Source of the DNA: Candidatus Rokubacteria bacterium GWA2_70_23
GTDB taxonomy: Bacteria > Methylomirabilota > Methylomirabilia > Rokubacteriales > CSP1-6
DNA length: 40,691 nucleotides
Reading direction: 5' to 3'
NCBI GenBank assembly: GCA_001788395.1
Contig: MGBT01000002.1
Coordinates: 4,192 to 44,882 of the forward strand
Shown: in pieces, positions 38,797 through 40,691 of the stretch
Layout of the letters: every line of letters begins with the position of its first letter
How positions within the stretch are numbered: the first letter of the stretch is position 1
Notes under the pieces: generated by a model
What the model saw: the letters and a program-made list of their open reading frames with translations, nothing else
Databases searched by the model: none
What the model was told of the DNA's origin: nothing
Program-made: the position numbers and the translations under genes

Positions 38797-39446
38797 GGGC
38801 GGGCGATCGAGTCCCATTCGAGCCCCTCGAAGTCGCCAATGACCACTTCCGCCCCGGCCGCGCGCAGCTCCTCCTCGCCGTATGCCGTCGTCACCCCGAT
38901 GGCCCGCATGCCCGCCCGGCGCGCGGCCTGGATTCCCACCACGGAGTCCTCGAAGACGACGCAGGCGCCGGGCGCGGCGCCGAGCCGCCGCGCGGCCAGC
39001 ACGTACACCTCGGGATCGGGCTTGCCGAGCCTGACGTCCTCGGAAGTGACGACCACCTCGAAGTGCCGCCTGAGGCCGACGCCCTCGAGCATCCGCTCCA
39101 CGTCCATCCTTGAGGCCGAGGTGCCCACGGCTCGCGGGATGCCCCGGCGCGCCAGGTGCTCGATGAAGGCCGGCGCGCCCTGGACGGCGCGGAGGCCCCC
39201 GCGCGCCAGCTCGACGTAGAGATCGCGCTTTCACCGCGCCAGGCGCCGCGCCTCACCGTCCGGCAGCGTCTTTCCGAGGAGCAGCGGCACGGCCTCCTCG
39301 CCGGGCCGGCCGATCGTGAGCCGCCAGAAATCGGGCCGCGCCGGATCGAGACCCACTTCCACGAGCAGCGCCTGCCAGGCGGCCCGGTGCCAGACGCCGC
39401 TGTCGATCAGGACGCCGTCCATGTCGAAGATGCACGCCTCGCTCAC
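38793..39446 (-). pseudogene. HAD-superfamily hydrolase (beta-phosphoglucomutase-like), interrupted by an in-frame UGA near 39231
   Basis: MSEACIFDMDGVLIDSGVWHRAAWQALLVEVG...DGEARRLAR-*-KRDLYVELARGGLRAVQGAPAFIEHLARRGIPRAVGTSASRMDVERML...RLGKPDPEVYVLAARRLG; frame is conserved across the stop. Confidence 0.88.
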
Positions 39447-39465
39447 ACCGACCCGCCCGTGTCCA

Positions 39466-40095
39466 CTACCGCAGCCGGTACAAGGGCGCCAGCAGGTGGA
39501 AGGTCTCGCGCGCCGCTCGGGCGTAGTCCGCGGGCTTCCAGCGGGCGGCCTCCTGCGCCGTGACGGCGCGGCCCAGGACGATCTGGCCGTCCCGCGTGCG
39601 CAGGAGCTCTTCGCCCAGGCGAGTCACGGCCTCTGCCGGGAGATCGCTCAGGATGGCCGCGGGCGCCTCGTCGTGCTCGTTCTTGAACCACGCGAGGCCC
39701 TTGGCGCGCCGCAGGACGGGCACCACCTTGGGCGCGTCCCGCTTCCACGCCGCGACCCACCGCTTCTTGTCGGCGTGCTCGGGGCCCGCCTCGAAGAGGA
39801 AGCGCACCGCCCCGCGCGACACGGCGACCTTGAAATGGCAGTGCTGCTTGTACCCGCGCTTGTCGGCGGCGAAGGCCACCCAGGTGTCGTCCGGTGGGTT
39901 CACGGTGCGACGGGCGTGCTTGGCCACGTGCGCGAACGCTGGAGCCGCGCCGACCCGCGTCACGTCGGTCAGGAGCTCGCGCCCCGCCTGCTCGAGCTTG
40001 GGGCGAATGCGCCGCTTGATGGCCTCCATGCGGGGGGCGAAGCCGTCGATCTCGAACACCTTGAAGTCCGCTGCGGTGAAGCCGGGGAACGCCAT
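39466..40095 (-). CDS. DUF1054-family protein
   Basis: MAFPGFTAADFKVFEIDGFAPRMEAIKRRIRPKLEQAGRELLTDVTRV...HVAKHARRTVNPPDDTWVAFAADKRGYKQHCHFKVAV. Confidence 0.85.
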   Translation of the reverse strand: MAFPGFTAADFKVFEIDGFAPRMEAIKRRIRPKLEQAGRELLTDVTRVGAAPAFAHVAKHARRTVNPPDDTWVAFAADKRGYKQHCHFKVAVSRGAVRFLFEAGPEHADKKRWVAAWKRDAPKVVPVLRRAKGLAWFKNEHDEAPAAILSDLPAEAVTRLGEELLRTRDGQIVLGRAVTAQEAARWKPADYARAARETFHLLAPLYRLR

Positions 40096-40120
40096 CGCGG
40101 ATCTCCTCGCTACGTCGGGC

Positions 40121-40516
40121 TCACTGGGCCGGGTCGAGATGGATGGCCAGCGCCCGGGCCGGGCCCGGACCGAGGTTCCTCACGTTGTGCTCGTTGCGCG
40201 CGGGGCGCCAGACCGCCTGCCCCTGCTTGAGGGTGTTCGGCCCCTCTCGCGTGGCCTCGGACAGCTCTCCCTCCATGACATAGAGGATGGTCGGCCCGGG
40301 GTGGCGGTGCCAGCCGCCCTCGGCGCCGGGATCCCAGTGGTCGTCGTTGACCCGGAGGGACACCGTGCGCGGGATCTCGCTCGTGGTCCGCGTCAGGAGC
40401 ACATCCGCCCACATCCGTGGCGTGGACGCGGAGAGCGCGCTCCCGGCAACGAGCCCTACGACGGCGCCCGCCGCGAAGACCGCAAGCGTCCAGAGAACGC
40501 GCCGGTCGCGCCTCAT
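40121..40516 (-). CDS. Cupin-domain protein with N-terminal membrane anchor/signal
   Basis: TLAVFAAGAVVGLVAGSALSA; DDHWDPGAEGGWHRHPGPTILYVMEGELSEATREGPNTLKQGQAVWRPARNEHNVRNLGP. Confidence 0.85.
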   Translation of the reverse strand: MRRDRRVLWTLAVFAAGAVVGLVAGSALSASTPRMWADVLLTRTTSEIPRTVSLRVNDDHWDPGAEGGWHRHPGPTILYVMEGELSEATREGPNTLKQGQAVWRPARNEHNVRNLGPGPARALAIHLDPAQ

Positions 40517-40691
40517 GGGTACGTCGTCTCCGCGTCGAGCGGGAAGATGGGGCGGCGGACGCGCTTGAAGTCGAAGCGCTCGAGATTCGACGAGGACAGC
40601 CCCGGGGCGTCCACCTCGATGATCTCCCGGGCGATGGGCTCGAAGGCCGCCCGGTAGTGGATGGTGGACTTGACCACGAGGATGTTGTGGT
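40513..40691 (-). CDS. C-terminus of M81 (MlrC-like) metallopeptidase family protein, runs off window
   Basis: HNILVVKSTIHYRAAFEPIAREIIEVDAPGLSSSNLERFDFKRVRRPIFPLDAETTYP*; ATGA overlap with the cupin gene. Confidence 0.75.
   Translation of the reverse strand, partial: HNILVVKSTIHYRAAFEPIAREIIEVDAPGLSSSNLERFDFKRVRRPIFPLDAETTYP

Noticed and set aside
39225-39240. Selenocysteine insertion at the in-frame UGA of the HAD gene
   Set aside because: Site is in the cap-domain region rather than an active site, the family is not a known selenoprotein, and I see no convincing SECIS-like hairpin immediately after it; other genes here use TGA as a normal stop.

Overview
High-GC bacterial chromosome segment; taxon not determinable without a search (a Rokubacteria/Methylomirabilota-like lineage is only a guess). 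Most of it is ordinary, densely packed, mostly minus-strand housekeeping DNA: clpB, a dnaJ/cbpA-type gene, a PaaI-type thioesterase, htrA/degP and ftsH; PAC2, M23 peptidase, PhzF and squalene/phytoene synthase; two complete branched-chain amino-acid type ABC operons (livKHMGF); SMP-30, a tautomerase, a RecB-like nuclease, a pair of M16 peptidases, cspA, EamA, a HAD hydrolase, DUF1054, a cupin and an MlrC (M81) C-terminus. The most unusual part is about 4.6-10.36 kb. It looks like a degraded integron-type island inserted in a proteostasis gene cluster (ftsH-htrA-thioesterase // dnaJ-clpB). It carries a 5'-truncated IntI-like integrase with the IntI-specific insert, a good attC-like site with an extrahelical base, cassette-like ORFs, and a mosaic of gene fragments including several diverged pieces of the neighbouring htrA/thioesterase genes. 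Other notable items: a PCD-SDR fusion protein, a cspA leader with an apparent internal intrinsic terminator, a family of three hairpins with a shared loop motif and different stems, a perfect 68-bp tandem duplication between livF and livG, an in-frame 219-bp duplication in an MFS gene at the window edge, a HAD gene with an in-frame UGA, and a ParB-like gene with a frameshift. All calls come from reading the sequence and the supplied ORFs; no database search was run.
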